Assembly: GCA_905250075.1 (NCBI GenBank)
Contig: CAJNOP010000360.1
Span: 1 to 64,000 of the forward strand
Length of the DNA: 64,000 bases
Direction: 5' to 3'
From: Rotaria sp. Silwood1
Lineage: Eukaryota > Rotifera > Eurotatoria > Philodinida > Philodinidae
The notes beneath the pieces were generated by a model, which saw only the letters and a list, made by a program, of their open reading frames with translations, did not search any database and was not told where the DNA came from. Positions 44,811-57,104 of the stretch are shown here, one piece after another; the stretch's first letter is position 1, and every line of letters begins with the position of its first letter. A program made the position numbers and the translations under genes.

Positions 44811-47385
44811 ATGTTAACATTTTTGTTTTTTTTTAAATATATTTCATGTTCAAGAAATATATAAAATTTGTGTAAGATGTAAAAGAATAAGAAAGTGTAT
44901 TATTAAAATATTGTAAAATATTTTTCATAAGAGTGTGGGTGAGTGTGAAGTGTCGGTGTGNNNNNNNNNNNNNNNNNNNNNNNNNNNNNNNNNNNNNNNN
45001 NNNNNNNNNNNNNNNNNNNNNNNNNNNNNNNNNNNNNNNNNNNNNNNNNNNNNNNNNNNNAATAGCACTTAAAAACAACATATATTTTACGCAGATGAAT
45101 AAGTGATTCTCATCGCTAGATGATGTTCTGTGATGATCAGCAAATCCACAGCTGCATGCCAAAACTACAACGAGCGTGTTTTGTAGGATGTGGATATGAA
45201 TGTGAAAGAAGAGAAGAGTCCCACCGAACCCACAACTGTGTCCACACCCGCTTGTCTTCATTCACTGTCACAGTAACAACTCACACTCGATATGAAATAA
45301 TAAAGAATAAATAACAATGCTCAATTTGGAACGAATCATATTGCAATAATTGCATGGCAATTGTGTAACAGTAGTCTCATGTTCGATGACCAATGCAGGA
45401 CATGGTTTTTGGATATATTCGTCTCATTGAATTGGAGAGTGGGTGGGGGGAGTGTTGGTGAAGTGAACCTTCACACCGACACCCTTTTTTTGTGACATCA
45501 AAGAAGATGTCATAGTGATTTTGAAAGCATCAATGAACAAATCTAGAATTATTTTTTATCGTGAATAGAGCATAAAAACACTTCTGTCTCTGTTTACCAT
45601 CTCATTCTCAAAACGTTGCGTGAGAAAGACATCAGTCATTTTCCACCAACTTCTAATAAAAAGTTTTGATCACTTGGAATCATCAATATATTAGATAATT
45701 ATGTTTGCGCGTGGATTTCAATGAAAAAACATCAGCGAAATTTCTTTTTCGAGGAAAAATACGCGATGATCTGCTAAATTATCTTGTATTTAGTCAAATC
45801 ACAGTATACAGTTAACTCCATTTGATAAAATGAATTGTATTGTACACTACTATTGAAAATCATTCGTCTTTGCTTTATATAAGAATTATTCTAAAGAGAA
45901 TTTCTTTTTTTCCGTTTTTGATCTCCTGAAAACTATAGAATATCTTGACAGATTAAATATCAAAATCTAAGGTCCAGTTGCTAGAGAGTCGTTTCATGAG
46001 AGAGAATGGCAACAAGATGCTAATGGCATTCATTTCGTCAGTGAATTAGTTTATGCAGTTTATCTCAAGCAGACATTTTGACACAAATCAGATAAAGATG
46101 TCGCCACTTTTTGATAGATCAATTGAATTGATTGCAAAAAAAAAATAAATCAAAATGAAATCGTTGAAAAGCTTCATGAATGATCGAAGTTTGTTTTTGT
46201 CTATTGAGTTGAACAGAATTCTTTTTGATTGAAACTCTAATTGAATGGTTAAGTTATGATTAATTATAAAGGTAAATCTTTAATGATCATCATCATTTCA
46301 TCCTCTTTGTTGTTATTTGCCATTTTGAACAATAGACAATAGAATTTGCTTGTTTTTCGAATAGAAAAAATGAAACTTTCAGTCGAACATAGATCATGTT
46401 TTGTTATTATTGATTTTTACCAATTCGTCTTCATAATGATAGAAATAACGTTTAATCATTTCATCAGTAAGTCTTTTTCTCTTGTTGATTTCTGTGGCAT
46501 GTTTGATTTTTCCTAGAAGATTTGAAGTTAATGAAAATGACACAAAGGGTTGCTAGTTTTGTTCTTGCTCATTACTTGTATCGAATTTCAATTTGAAAGA
46601 ATACCCATATCATTGAAACCGAGTCACTTTTGGCGATTACTCGGCAACTTTCCAACAAGCTTCAACAGTAAGTTTTTGTTTGAATTTATATTTTTTCTTT
46701 TTTTGTTCAGATTATCTAATCATCTCAAACTTGTATTTGAGGTTGAAAGACTCGATTGTGAACATCTATGTATGAAATTTAAAGAGATTTCATTGAAGAG
46801 AAAAGTTCATGATCAATTCTATGGTGAATTTAGTTATTTTTCTTCATCGAATATAAGTGTATTAGCAGGTAAACTTTATTCTTCACTATGGCTGACAAAT
46901 CTTCGTGCTCATTCTCATCAAGAAACGAATAAATAATTAGAAAAACGTTCAATTCCGAAACGGTAAATTGCTTTGTGACGTTCTTAATTCTTAATTCGAA
47001 TGAATTTTTGATGAAAAATAGATGCCATTTACTGATCAATTTAAAGATATTCAACCTATACAGAAAACTCATGTTTTTTTTCCCAAAGAAGATCATTTCC
47101 AATAATGAAACATTTTTTTCTGTACCGAATAGAATGAGTAAGTTGTGCCAAACGATCAATTAACTTGATTATCAATTCAATATCTTCGCTCTGTGTGTTG
47201 TCTCGTGAGAAGATCTTTGTCTAGTTCTTCTTCAAGTAGACAGCACTTCTCACACTACTTAATCGAACTGGTAGAATACATCTCACGATGAAAAGGTCAA
47301 AGAATATTGTCATAAGAGTATCATTAACCTGAAGAAAGTATTCTAGAAAGTTTTTTTCATTTTAGATAACTGATAAAAAGTTGAT
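44811..47385. other. Intergenic region with N gap and small telomere-like repeats
   Basis: G-strand-like repeats (44934-44960) run into exactly 100 N (44961-45060). C-rich scraps follow (45220-45255). A short G-then-C pair, GTGGGTGGGG ... CACCGACACCC, is at 45441-45485. A possible two-exon frame (46550-46671 and about 46711-46869, ERLDCEHLCMKFKEISLKRK) has plausible splice sites but no ATG and no recognisable family. The rest shows nothing. Confidence 0.5.
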
Positions 47386-48720
47386 ATGATGTCATCATCG
47401 ACAAAGCCAGTAGAACACACCAAGGAAGAGTTAGTAAGTCATAGTTCTAATGATAAAACTAAGATCCACTGTGAAACACGAGAATCATGTATAATATGCA
47501 ACACAAAGCTCTGATCTTTGTCTAGTTGAGCTTGTATCAGAATTGATCAGTTTCGGAAGAAAAGAGGCACGTGTTGTTATTAATAAAACTAGGTGTCTAG
47601 GTCACTAGTCAAATCAATGCAGTTTCTCGTATTTAAATATTTTTTTTTGAAACTTTGATTATAGAATACTAGTAATAAATCATCGTCAGAAGAAGAACAT
47701 GAAGTTCAACAACGCCTCATCAAATATAGCCGGATAATTCGATCTGAACATAAGACCTCGAATGAACGTGCATTTATTGATTATCGAACAAATCAATTGA
47801 AAGAAAACGTTCCATTTACCTATTCATCCAATGGTCACACTCATCTAATAATCAATTCTGATGTGAACATTAATTTAACAACCATAAAACAACTCGCATA
47901 TTTATCCACATTTGTTGTTAAAATTCGTGTCGAATTTTAGCAAGCAGAAATAACAAGTGATATAAACGGAAGTGATTTAATCATCAATGATCGATATATT
48001 ATTACAGCAGCTCATATCTTTAACCCATTAATAGAAAAAGAAGATGTACTTGTGCCATATAAACATATTGAATTTACGTCATTATCATATGCATCTGATC
48101 AATTATTCAACACAGATAATACAAATATATTTGAAGCTAAAATAATCATTCGTGGTATTAATGGCATTGGATTACAACCACACGAAATTTGTTTGAATTA
48201 TGATGATGATGTTGCAACTTTGAGTATTTGCAGATATGAACAAATAAAAGATGTATTAATGTCCGAAAACAAAAAGGCTTTTTGTCCAACACGATTATTG
48301 GACAGAGCCGAACTTGAACCGAATTCATCATTATTTTTGCTGGCATATTGTTCAACAATCCGAACAAAAAACGATGTGGAATTTTATGAAGAATGTCCAG
48401 GTTATTCACTATATACACGAGAACATTTGAATTCTTCCATGCATCCCAACCATCGAACAGTGTCGATAGGAAAATGCATAGCAAACGACGACATACATAT
48501 CGTTCATGATTGTCCTTCATTATGTGGTGCTAGTGATGGTTGCATATTTGATGCCGATGGACGATTGGTTGGTGTGCATACTGGTGTTTGTGATGGTGAT
48601 GTGCATTACAATGTTAATGGTGAAAGACGATTATGACCGTATGCACTGAATCAAGCATTAGCAATATATTCGGATCGGATTATACATCATCTAGCAACTG
48701 TCATACCAACTTGGAAATAG
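47386..48720 (+). pseudogene. Trypsin-fold serine protease-like gene with two in-frame stops
   Basis: Exon 1 (47386-47433) encodes MMSSSTKPVEHTKEEL and ends at gtaagt. Exon 2 starts at 47665 after an intron of 231 bp. From there one frame runs to TAG 48718-48720. The catalytic triad is recognisable: His in RYIITAAH, Asp in DDVATLSI, and Ser in LCGASDGCIF, a divergent form of GDSGG. Two stops lie inside this frame: TAG at 47938-47940 (KIRVEF*QAEITSD) and TGA at 48634-48636 (GERRL*PYALNQAL). There are no frameshifts. A tiny intron to remove the TAG would be under 30 bp and is unlikely. It is probably a young pseudogene; sequencing error or readthrough cannot be excluded. No signal peptide is seen, so an intracellular or HtrA-like role is as likely as a secreted one. 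Confidence 0.65.
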
Positions 48721-49054
48721 CAACACTATGATGATATTATTCTGTGCAAAATATTGAAAAAAATTCTTATTAGATTTTCTGTCTCTTCTTATTTTATCAT
48801 TCATGTCATTGTTTCATCTTATAGGTTCATCACATGATAAACAATGGAGTTCAGATGGATCAAGAAAGAAGAGTGCGATGACACCGACGAATGATATTTT
48901 ATTAAGTCGTATCAATCGTTCATAGAACAACGCCTGGATAGAGAGACAAGCATAGATGCAACAATTTGACATAGCAACAGTCCTAAATAAGAAAAAAGAT
49001 CATAAGAAAGAAGAGAAGAGGTATAAACAATAGCTAGGGATATTGTTGGTGACA

Positions 49055-49885
49055 TCAAGACAATAATTTTCGACGAGAAATCAAAACAATAATAGACAAG
49101 CCTAGAGCTGTTGTAGCCATTTTCGTCAACCATCCTATCCAAATGGTCAAACCTTTTCTCTTCCAATTTTTGCATACATTCGTCAATGATTCTGCATCAT
49201 TACACCTCGGAAAAGCTGTTTCTGGGATTTTCCTGTCCAAAAATTGGCATAATGGTGCCCATCCATCTTCTACTTTATAAATGAGAATTCGTTCCGATGC
49301 AATTGATGATTTAATCTTGTCTATATACGATGACATCATATGTTTGCCTGCATTCGGATAATTGTATACATTTTGCCACCAAGCTAAACGTGGTTTCATA
49401 TATTAATGATATGCATAGATGTCGGCGAGAGGCCATATACATAAAGTATCCCAACGCGAAAAGCATATATTTCATTAGAAGTTGTAAAGATATGAACCAC
49501 TTTTCAGGATCGCGGTATTGCAAGATCACCTGAAAAGTAAGAACAAATAGAGAGAAATAGTTCAATTCAAGTATTTCATTATTTTTCAATGTACCTTCGC
49601 ATTAGGATAGGCTTGAGCAATTTCAACTGCAAAATCAGCAAACGGAGAATTGACACCAGCCACATATTCTGGGAAACGTTTATCAAAAAAATCTCGCCAA
49701 TCTTGACTGGTCCATGTTTTCTCGAAATGATTTGCATAGACTTCTCGCCAGGCTGCTATTACTTGTGGATCAGCAGTGTCAGGATTCATATGCATTACTT
49801 TTACAAAACCTAATTGTTCAAGAGCCATTCGCATTGATGTTGTTCCCGTTCGTGGTAGACCAGCAACGATAACTTCGATAGGCAT
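49055..49885 (-). CDS. P-loop sulfotransferase-like protein with C-terminal membrane anchor
   Basis: The start ATG (49883-49885, minus) gives MPIEVIVAGLPRTGTTSM. GLPRTGTTS is the 5'-PSB/P-loop motif of sulfotransferases that bind PAPS. Exon 1 (49595-49885) ends ...AYPNAK|gtac in phase 0. Exon 2 starts VILQYRDPEKWF at 49529, the core strand and W motif of the animal-fungal sulfotransferase family with this layout (Pfam Sulfotransfer_4 type). Downstream, ERILIYKVEDGWAPLCQF matches the conserved C-terminal part of that family. A hydrophobic tail (TTALGLSIIVLISRRK) would anchor the protein. The frame changes at about 49400, between YFMYMASRR... and AWWQNVYNYPNAG. No intron with correct phase resolves it, so there may be a frameshift or a missed splice. 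Substrate unknown. Confidence 0.65.
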
Positions 49886-50748
49886 GACGTTGTAAAAGAG
49901 GCTCGAATGTATTCTAAACGGAGAGAGACATTCATATATAAATGTTTGTACACCAAAATAAACTGATCGTATACACGTTTCACTAATAACAAGAAAAGAA
50001 GCTGCATACAGAGAGAGAAAAGGAGAACACGTATGAATATTGCATAAATGACACATACAAAGTGCTTCTTAATTATTGATAATGCTCTCATATGTTCGAA
50101 GGAGAGTTTTTGAAAAGATATTTGACGGTCACCTAACCTTGAAAAAGATTTGTCTCTGGTTTCACTTTCAAATACCCTTTTCCGGTTATTATATCACTTT
50201 TATTTTTCGCAGTGTAACGACAATATTTGTGCTAGATCACATGTCACACTGATATAGTGCAGAATATACAAAAGATGAAAAGTAACTGTCAACAATCGGA
50301 TGCTTCTACAATATGCGCACACGCCACTAACGACAGTGATCGAACGAGGAAAAAATTCGTCGGACATTCTCATTCACCCAATCAAATAATCATTGCATAA
50401 GATCATGTCAGATGATATAATATGCTGACGAAAATATCTTAAAGGAAAATATGCAGTATTGATTCGTTGGGTTAGAATAAAGTAAACCGTTTATATTTTT
50501 AATATTTGCCTTCTATTTTTCACTCGATCAAAATACTCTTTTTCTGTCAAAAGATAACACTTTATGTTCTCTACAAATTTGAAATGGTCTTCTTTTTATT
50601 TATGTTAAAACAAAGTTCAAAATTGAAATATACTAAAGCAAATGAATATTTTTATTATATTGAAAATTCATTCGAATAGGAAAAAAAAAACTTCAATATA
50701 AAATGGACGGAAAAAAAAGACGTATCACTGTAAATGAGATAAATATGT
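49886..50748. other. Intergenic region between sulfotransferase-like and CFAP100-like genes
   Basis: AT-rich, no supported frame. It lies between the 5' end of the sulfotransferase-like gene and the 3' end of the next minus-strand gene, so it should hold the promoter of the former. Confidence 0.5.
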
Positions 50749-53700
50749 TCAAGTAAAATAATAAGCAAGTTCTTCTTCTTCTTCATTTGTTTTATTGATT
50801 GTATCTTGATCAGCTTTTTTCAATTCAGGTGGTCTTGATCGTTCAGCTATTGGACGACCAACATGTTTCTTAGGTGGTTCTTTAGCACGTAATGCAGCTT
50901 TACGTTTCTTTTCTTCAGTAGCTCGTTCTTCTTCAAGTTTCTTTTGTTCACGTAAACGAATACGTCGTTCTTTTTCTTTGGCTTTTTCAGCTTCTTGTAA
51001 TCGTAGTGGATCCATAAGTTCAATTTCTTGAAATAATTCTTCAAGACGATTTTCAATAGATGCAAGATTTTTTAATGGATCACTTGTAACAGGATTTTCA
51101 CTAAAAATTTTCTTATAAACATTACCTATAACTTCTGATAATTGTTCAAGATATTTATCTTGTTCAACTTCTTCATTAAATAATGAATGAGCACTAAGAA
51201 AAAAGAAACGATATATATATATAGAGAGAGAGATTTCTCTTTTTGTTATTTTCAATATGAAATTTTTTTACCCAACTTTGTCCAGTAATTCTGTTTCTTT
51301 TTGTTTTTCTAATTCAATTGCTTGTTCTAATTGAGTAACTTGTCGTTGTAATGATTCAGTTTCAAGATTTTTCTTTTCCATAGTTACTTGTAATTCTCGT
51401 GTTATTTCTTCTAATTGTTCTTCATGATCTTGACTATTTTGTATTAATGATAAATTTTGTTCTTCAAGTTCAGTAAATATCGCTAATAATTGTTGAGGAT
51501 CAGTAAAATATAATTCAAAATCATTATCTAAATCATTCATATTCAATTCAGATGGTGATTTATTCATATCTGTTTCACTGCCATGTTTACCACCAAATTC
51601 TACATCATGAGAAGAAGCTGATGATCGACGTCGACTACCATCTTTAACAAAACTTTTTTGTGGTAATAGACCACCACCACCACCACCACCACGTTTACCA
51701 ATTTTCGAATCAACAATACGACTTTGTGGACGACTACCTGATTTACTTGCTAGATCATCAGATAAAGATGATTGTACATCAAGTTTTTGACGTGAAAGAC
51801 GTTCTTGTTCGAGTTTTTTACGACGTTCTTCTTTCCATTCCTAAAAATACATAAAACAAATCGAGATTACTAATGAGAATAGAAAATCAGAATGGAGTTA
51901 TTCAAAAATGATTTTTTAAAATTATTATCTGTTTACAAGTCATCTATAAAGAACGTTCGGCACACACAGTTCGGATCTAGACACTAATGTGTTTGGTTCG
52001 ACGGGTTCTAGACAGAAGGAACGGAGAAAGTCAAATACGTCCTCAATTGACATTATTTCTGAAGGATTACTGTGAGACTTTCGAACCTTTGCTTTTTACA
52101 TTATACGTAAAAATTGATAATAAATACAGCACAATCAATTTCAAAAGGAATATGATCAGATTTATCGTTTCTAGATATGTTCGTTCTATTGCTTCCTTTC
52201 AGACTTTCTTTTTTGGGAACATTTCAAAGACTCATTCATACTGCTTAACCTATGAGTCCTACAAAATTTCTGAACGGAAAGAATACAGAATTCTGATTCT
52301 AAGCTAATCGTTATTTACTCACAACAAAAGACTCGACACTTGGATGTCATCAAACATGTTTTTTTTCTTCCTCCTATCAATAAAATATTTTCTTTGACAT
52401 TCCGCATCCTCTCCCTTGAAAATAAAATTTTTTTTGTTATCGAATGCCCTCTTAGATGATTTAGAAATATTCTTCAATAGATAATACCGTTGGTGTAATT
52501 TGATCAAGAAATTGTTTATATTGTTTTAATTCATTTAATTCATCTTCACGTCGTACAAGTTCACTTTTTAATGCTGTTATTTGTCCATGTAAACGTTTAA
52601 TTTCTGCAACTTTTTCTAATTTTTTACGTGCTTCTTCATCAGCTCTAATGCAAATAAAACAAATAAATAGAAGCTCTTCAATTAAGAAAGAAGAAAGAAA
52701 AAAACATTCTTACAAACGAGCTGCTTCATTAGCATTTTTATTATTTGCTGCTAAAAATTGATCAAACATATGCTAGACAACAAAAAAAAAGATGAAAATT
52801 TCAATAAATAAAAAAAAAGATAATATTTATTAACAATAAAAATACATACTGCATCTTCTTCTAAATCTTTTTCTGCTTTTTCAATTCGTTGTTCTTCAGC
52901 AGCAGTTATCTCTTCAAGTTTACGCATTTCAGTACGTTTCACTGTTAATTCATACTTAAAGACAGAAAAAAAGAAAAAGCGAACAACTGAAAAAATATAA
53001 TTCAATAAAAGCTTATAGAAATTACTTGTAAAACAAACATATTACGTTTTTTTCCAATAAAATCTTGTAAACTTTCATTTTCAACACGACGATTACGTGT
53101 AATAGCAACAAGCCATGGTGCATTATCACGCATTGATGCAACACGATTTTCTTTATTTTGTGCACGCTAAAAAAAATAAATGATTACAAGTTTATTTATT
53201 TCAAATAGGGAAAAAAAAAATAACAAAATGAATTGTTTACTTCATGTTCAATTTCTTCATCAATTTCTTTCAATACACGAAAACGTCTTCCTTTCATAAG
53301 ACGTTGAGCTTTCGATAATTTTTCATGTACTTTAAGATTTTGCATACGTTCACGTTCCTTTTTTTGTTTTTTTTAATGAAATAGAAAATATCCATTTGAA
53401 TGATAAAAATTAAAAAAAAATTACTTGTGCTTTTTCATGTTTATCAAGTTGACTTAATGCACAAAAATCCACATCAGGTGAAAATTTAAATGGATTTAAA
53501 TCATCTTTTTTTTTTAAATCACTAAGTTGTTGATGTTGAAGTTGAAGACCTGTTGGTATACTTGATGAACGATGTTCACCTTCACTTGGATGAGCTGATG
53601 ATTGAGTTTTTGGCTTTCCTTCTCCATCACGAAATGTTACTTTTGATGTAGCTCGTGAACCAAGTCCTTGAATAAAAAAATTAACAAAAATTTATTTTAA

Positions 53701-53865
53701 ATCATCAATAAATTTATTGAAATATTTTGCAAATATCAGTAGGTAACAGCTCACATAATCAATGATTCGAAAAAGGATTGAACAAGTATTCTTTTTACCT
53801 TGTTTTGCAGATCCTGGACCTGTTTTTTCTGCTCCAGCTGTATCACTATCGACCATAGAAGACAT
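50749..53865 (-). CDS. CFAP100: CFAP100-like (CCDC37/MIA1) ciliary coiled-coil protein
   Basis: Start ATG 53863-53865 (MSSMVDSDTAGAEKTG), stop TGA 50749-50751 (AYYFT). Ten or so exons on the minus strand encode a highly charged, coiled-coil protein. The diagnostic central region (DUF4200-like) reads KRNMFVLQ, YELTVKRTEMRKLEEITAAE, LEEDA, MFDQFLAANNK and KQYKQFLDQITPTEW. Further on is FELYFTDPQQLLAIFTELEE then NLSLIQN, which matches the conserved second half of CFAP100. A poly-Gly run (GGGGGGG, near 51670) is an insertion within the low-complexity linker. In algae and animals CFAP100/MIA1 works with CFAP73/MIA2 as a modifier of inner dynein arms on the axoneme, fitting the heavily ciliated rotifer. 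One intron (about 51842-52488) is unusually long, about 650 bp, with no clear content. Confidence 0.8.
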
Positions 53866-54104
53866 GATCGATAGATTTTTGTTTATTATCTACAAATACA
53901 AAGAATATTTGGTTTTAGTGAATAATAATATATTTCACTGTTTCAGTGAAATTTCCTACACACACACACACACGCGTACGCTCAGACGAAAATAAATGTT
54001 AGATGAAAAGAATTGAAAATAATGAGCGAAAAAAAAAACATGATAGCAGGATATGAAATTGCACACTAATCTAGCATTATTTTTCCATTTGACTATTAAA
54101 ATAT
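53866..54104. other. Short intergenic spacer
   Basis: About 240 bp with a (CA)n run near 53960-53973. It contains the 5' flank of the CFAP100-like gene and the 3' flank of the TMEM143-like gene. Confidence 0.5.
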
Positions 54105-56902
54105 TCAATGCCATCCACCTTTTTCAAGAAGTTTATCTTCATTAAGAACAGTTTTCCAGTCAACTTCAAAATATTTTTTATCATATCCTTCAATTAAATC
54201 CCATTCTTCATTTTTTTCACTTAATGCTCGTGAAATTTTCGGAAGAATACCAACAACTTGTTTAAATGGTATAACATGTAAACGATCTGATCGTGATGGA
54301 TCTTCAGGTAAAAGAATACCTAAAATGAAAAGTTATTGTTTTTCTTTTTCTCATAGAAAATTTCATAAAAAAAAAGGTTAATCAATTACCTAATTTACGA
54401 AGAAATTCAATAGCTTGATCACTTTTAAAATTAATATTAGCATTTGTTTTCTGACGAATCCAACTTTCAATTTCTAATTCAAGAATTTTTGGTGTCACTT
54501 CAACATTTAATTTTTGTCTCCATAAAATAATCATATAAGCAATTAGACTAGAAAATAAAATCATTCATTATTTTATTTTGTTTAATGTCTGTGACATTAT
54601 TGATTTATCTCTTATAATAGATTAATTGATAGAAGAGCACAAAATTCTAAAATATATGATAGATTACTACGTTTTTTACTCTCATCCCTTACAGTGACGT
54701 ATCCAGGATTTTTCAGTATGTTGAATATCGATTTCTGAGCATGGAATCCAGATAAAACTCGTGTTAGATCTAAATAATGGGATTTTATCAAAAAAAATTT
54801 GCACTCCGAGGTTGCGAAAAAAATTAGCATTTTCCTGATCCCCCCATCTAAAATCTTTTGCTCTTAGGAGTATCATGATTTTTAGAATTTCATAGGAAGC
54901 TACATCGAATTTCATCGATAGATTTCAAATCTCGTCTAAAAATATGCAACCGTTCTAGAGCTATGACGTTTTGAATTTTTGCTACATGTCAAAACAATTT
55001 TTGCATAATTTCAAAATGTCATAACTCTGGAATGGTTGCATATTTTTAGACGAGATTTGAAATCTATCGATGAAATTCGGTGTAGATTTCTACGAAATTC
55101 TAAAAACCATGATACTCTTAAGAGCAAAAAATTTTAGAGGGGAGGATCAGGAAAATGCTAATTTTTTTCGCAAACCCCGAGTGCAATTTTTCTTTGATAA
55201 AATTCCATTATTTAGATCCAACACGAGTTTTATCTGAATCCCATGCTCAGAAATCGAGATTCAACATACTGAAAAATCCTGGATACGTCACTAATCCCTT
55301 ATAAAAAAAAACAACAAAATGCATTTTATAGCAATTTTGTTGATAAATGTATTCTCTGTTGTTCATATCATTTTAACTATTAAAACTAATAGATTTTCCA
55401 TTTTTCTTAAATACTCGATTATATAGAATAAATTATTATTATGAAAAACATATAAACATACATTTCTTTACTTAATTCATCTTCGGCTCGATCAATAATC
55501 ATTGCTAATAATTGTTTATTTGATGCAATATTTTTATAAAATAATAAACGATTCATATTTGATAAATAATTTATTTTTGATTTATAAGAACTTCTTATTA
55601 ACCAATATATAAGTAATAATGTTAAACTACTACCACCAATAACTAAACCTGGTATATGAAATTCAGCCATTGTTGTTATTAAATGTGTAACAGCTGTACT
55701 TGTAGCAATAAAAAATGTAAACCAAATAAGTCGTTGTTCAAACTGTCCTATTTGTAATTTACCAATAGGTAATAATTGTGGAAGATATTGTAATGGTATA
55801 TCACGAAATGCTTTCAAATATAAACGATCTTGTCCTTTAAGACGTACAGCTAATATAATACGTTTAAAATAATCATTTGATATTAATGAATTTGATTTTC
55901 GAAAAAATAATTTTTTCCATCTTGATAATTGTTCAATTGGTATTTGTTCACGACCAAGTATCCAAAATTTTAATACATCATAATCATCACCATTGATTTT
56001 AATATTAACATTTGTTGATGATGATGAATTATCTTGTATAATAAATTTTTCTAAAAGTATATTTCGTGGTAATTCTATAAAATTTGAACGATGAAGTAAA
56101 TCATCTATTTTTTCTAATAACCAATATTCATTATCTAAACGATCACGATATGATATACGATAATGATCAATTATTTCATTATCAGGATTTAATGGTTTAA
56201 ATAAATTTTTTAATTCATTTAATATTGGATGATAACGTTGTACAACAGCACTATCAAAACCTTCACATAATTGATGAAATACAAGACGATCATCATCATT
56301 ATCAACTAATTGATTGTCACTAGCTATTAAACGTATTAATGAAGGACGTGTTAACTAAATAAGTGTTATTTTTTTTTTTTTTTTTTTTTTTTTATCTCTA
56401 AAAGAAATAAAAATCCTACCGGAATAAAATGTTCTCTTGTTGTAGTAATATTCATTGAAGATTCTTTATTTTTCTTTGATGGAAAAAATGGTAAACCAGA
56501 TCGAATACTTCGAAGAAAAGCAGAAAAACGTGATGATGGTATTCGTTCATGATGTTGTTCTTTTTTTATTGTATGTTGTTCATTTGTTAATGATGATACA
56601 TTTGAATGAATTGGTATACCAGATAAAATAAATGTACTTGATACTTTTGTATCTTGATAAAGATCATTAGAAATAAGAGATGTTTTATCTAATTGTTTAA
56701 CTTCTAAAAGATCATTAAGAGAAATAGATTTTATATTATCATTGTCAAGTTTTTTTTTTTGTTTTAAATAATTTGTTGGAATTCCATCATGTGTTGTTTG
56801 TATTTCACTAACTTTTGGATATGGTGAAGTAGATAAAGTCGCTCGTATTGAAATAATAATCAAACGACGAGTAGTTTGATGTAAATAATAACTAGATAAC
56901 AT
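54105..56902 (-). CDS. TMEM143-like (DUF3754) mitochondrial membrane protein
   Basis: Start ATG at 56902 (MLSSYYLHQTTRRLIIISIR), a basic, Arg/Ser-rich N-terminus typical of mitochondrial import. After a polar linker comes REHFIPV and then LTRPSLIRLIASD, VFHQLCEGFDSAVVQRYHP and LYLKAFRDIPLQYLPQLLP, the DUF3754 pattern of TMEM143. Two membrane segments follow: LIWFTFFIATSTAVTHLI and GLVIGGSSLTLLLIYWLI. The C-terminal exons encode ELEIESWI, then LLPEDPSRSDRLHVI, ending KGGWH at stop TGA 54105-54107. The intron between AEDELSKE and LIAYMIILWRQK (about 54550-55460) is about 0.9 kb because it carries a 602-bp hAT-type foldback element. Molecular function of the family is poorly known. The identification is from remembered family motifs, so medium confidence. 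Confidence 0.65.
54692..55293. mobile_element. hAT-type foldback MITE (602 bp) in TMEM143-like intron
   Basis: The ends CAGTGACGTATCC / GGATACGTCACTA are flanked by a perfect 8-bp duplication ATCCCTTA (54684-54691 and 55294-55301). The two halves are inverted copies over nearly their whole length, meeting at about 54993. No coding capacity; two frames of about 75 codons on the minus strand are shadows. The arms remain highly similar, so the insertion or arm homogenisation is fairly recent. Confidence 0.9.
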
Positions 56903-57104
56903 CTAAAAACAAATGAGATCTAGTTAGTTAGCAACCGTTCGTTGCTTTCATCATGATCAAAATAGCAAAAGAAAAATGAGAGAAGTATTACAATAATCAA
57001 TAGAATATTTGTTAAGATGTCGTTAGTTATGCGAAATAGAAAAGAAAGATTGAGGATGTTTCATAGCAACAAAATTTTTGTCAATGTTGTTTCGTTTCTT
57101 TTTT

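Noticed and set aside
46550-46936. Possible two-exon secreted protein (LLVLFLLITCIEF...)
   Set aside because: No ATG in frame (an upstream TGA at 46538 closes it) and no known family; kept only as a remark.
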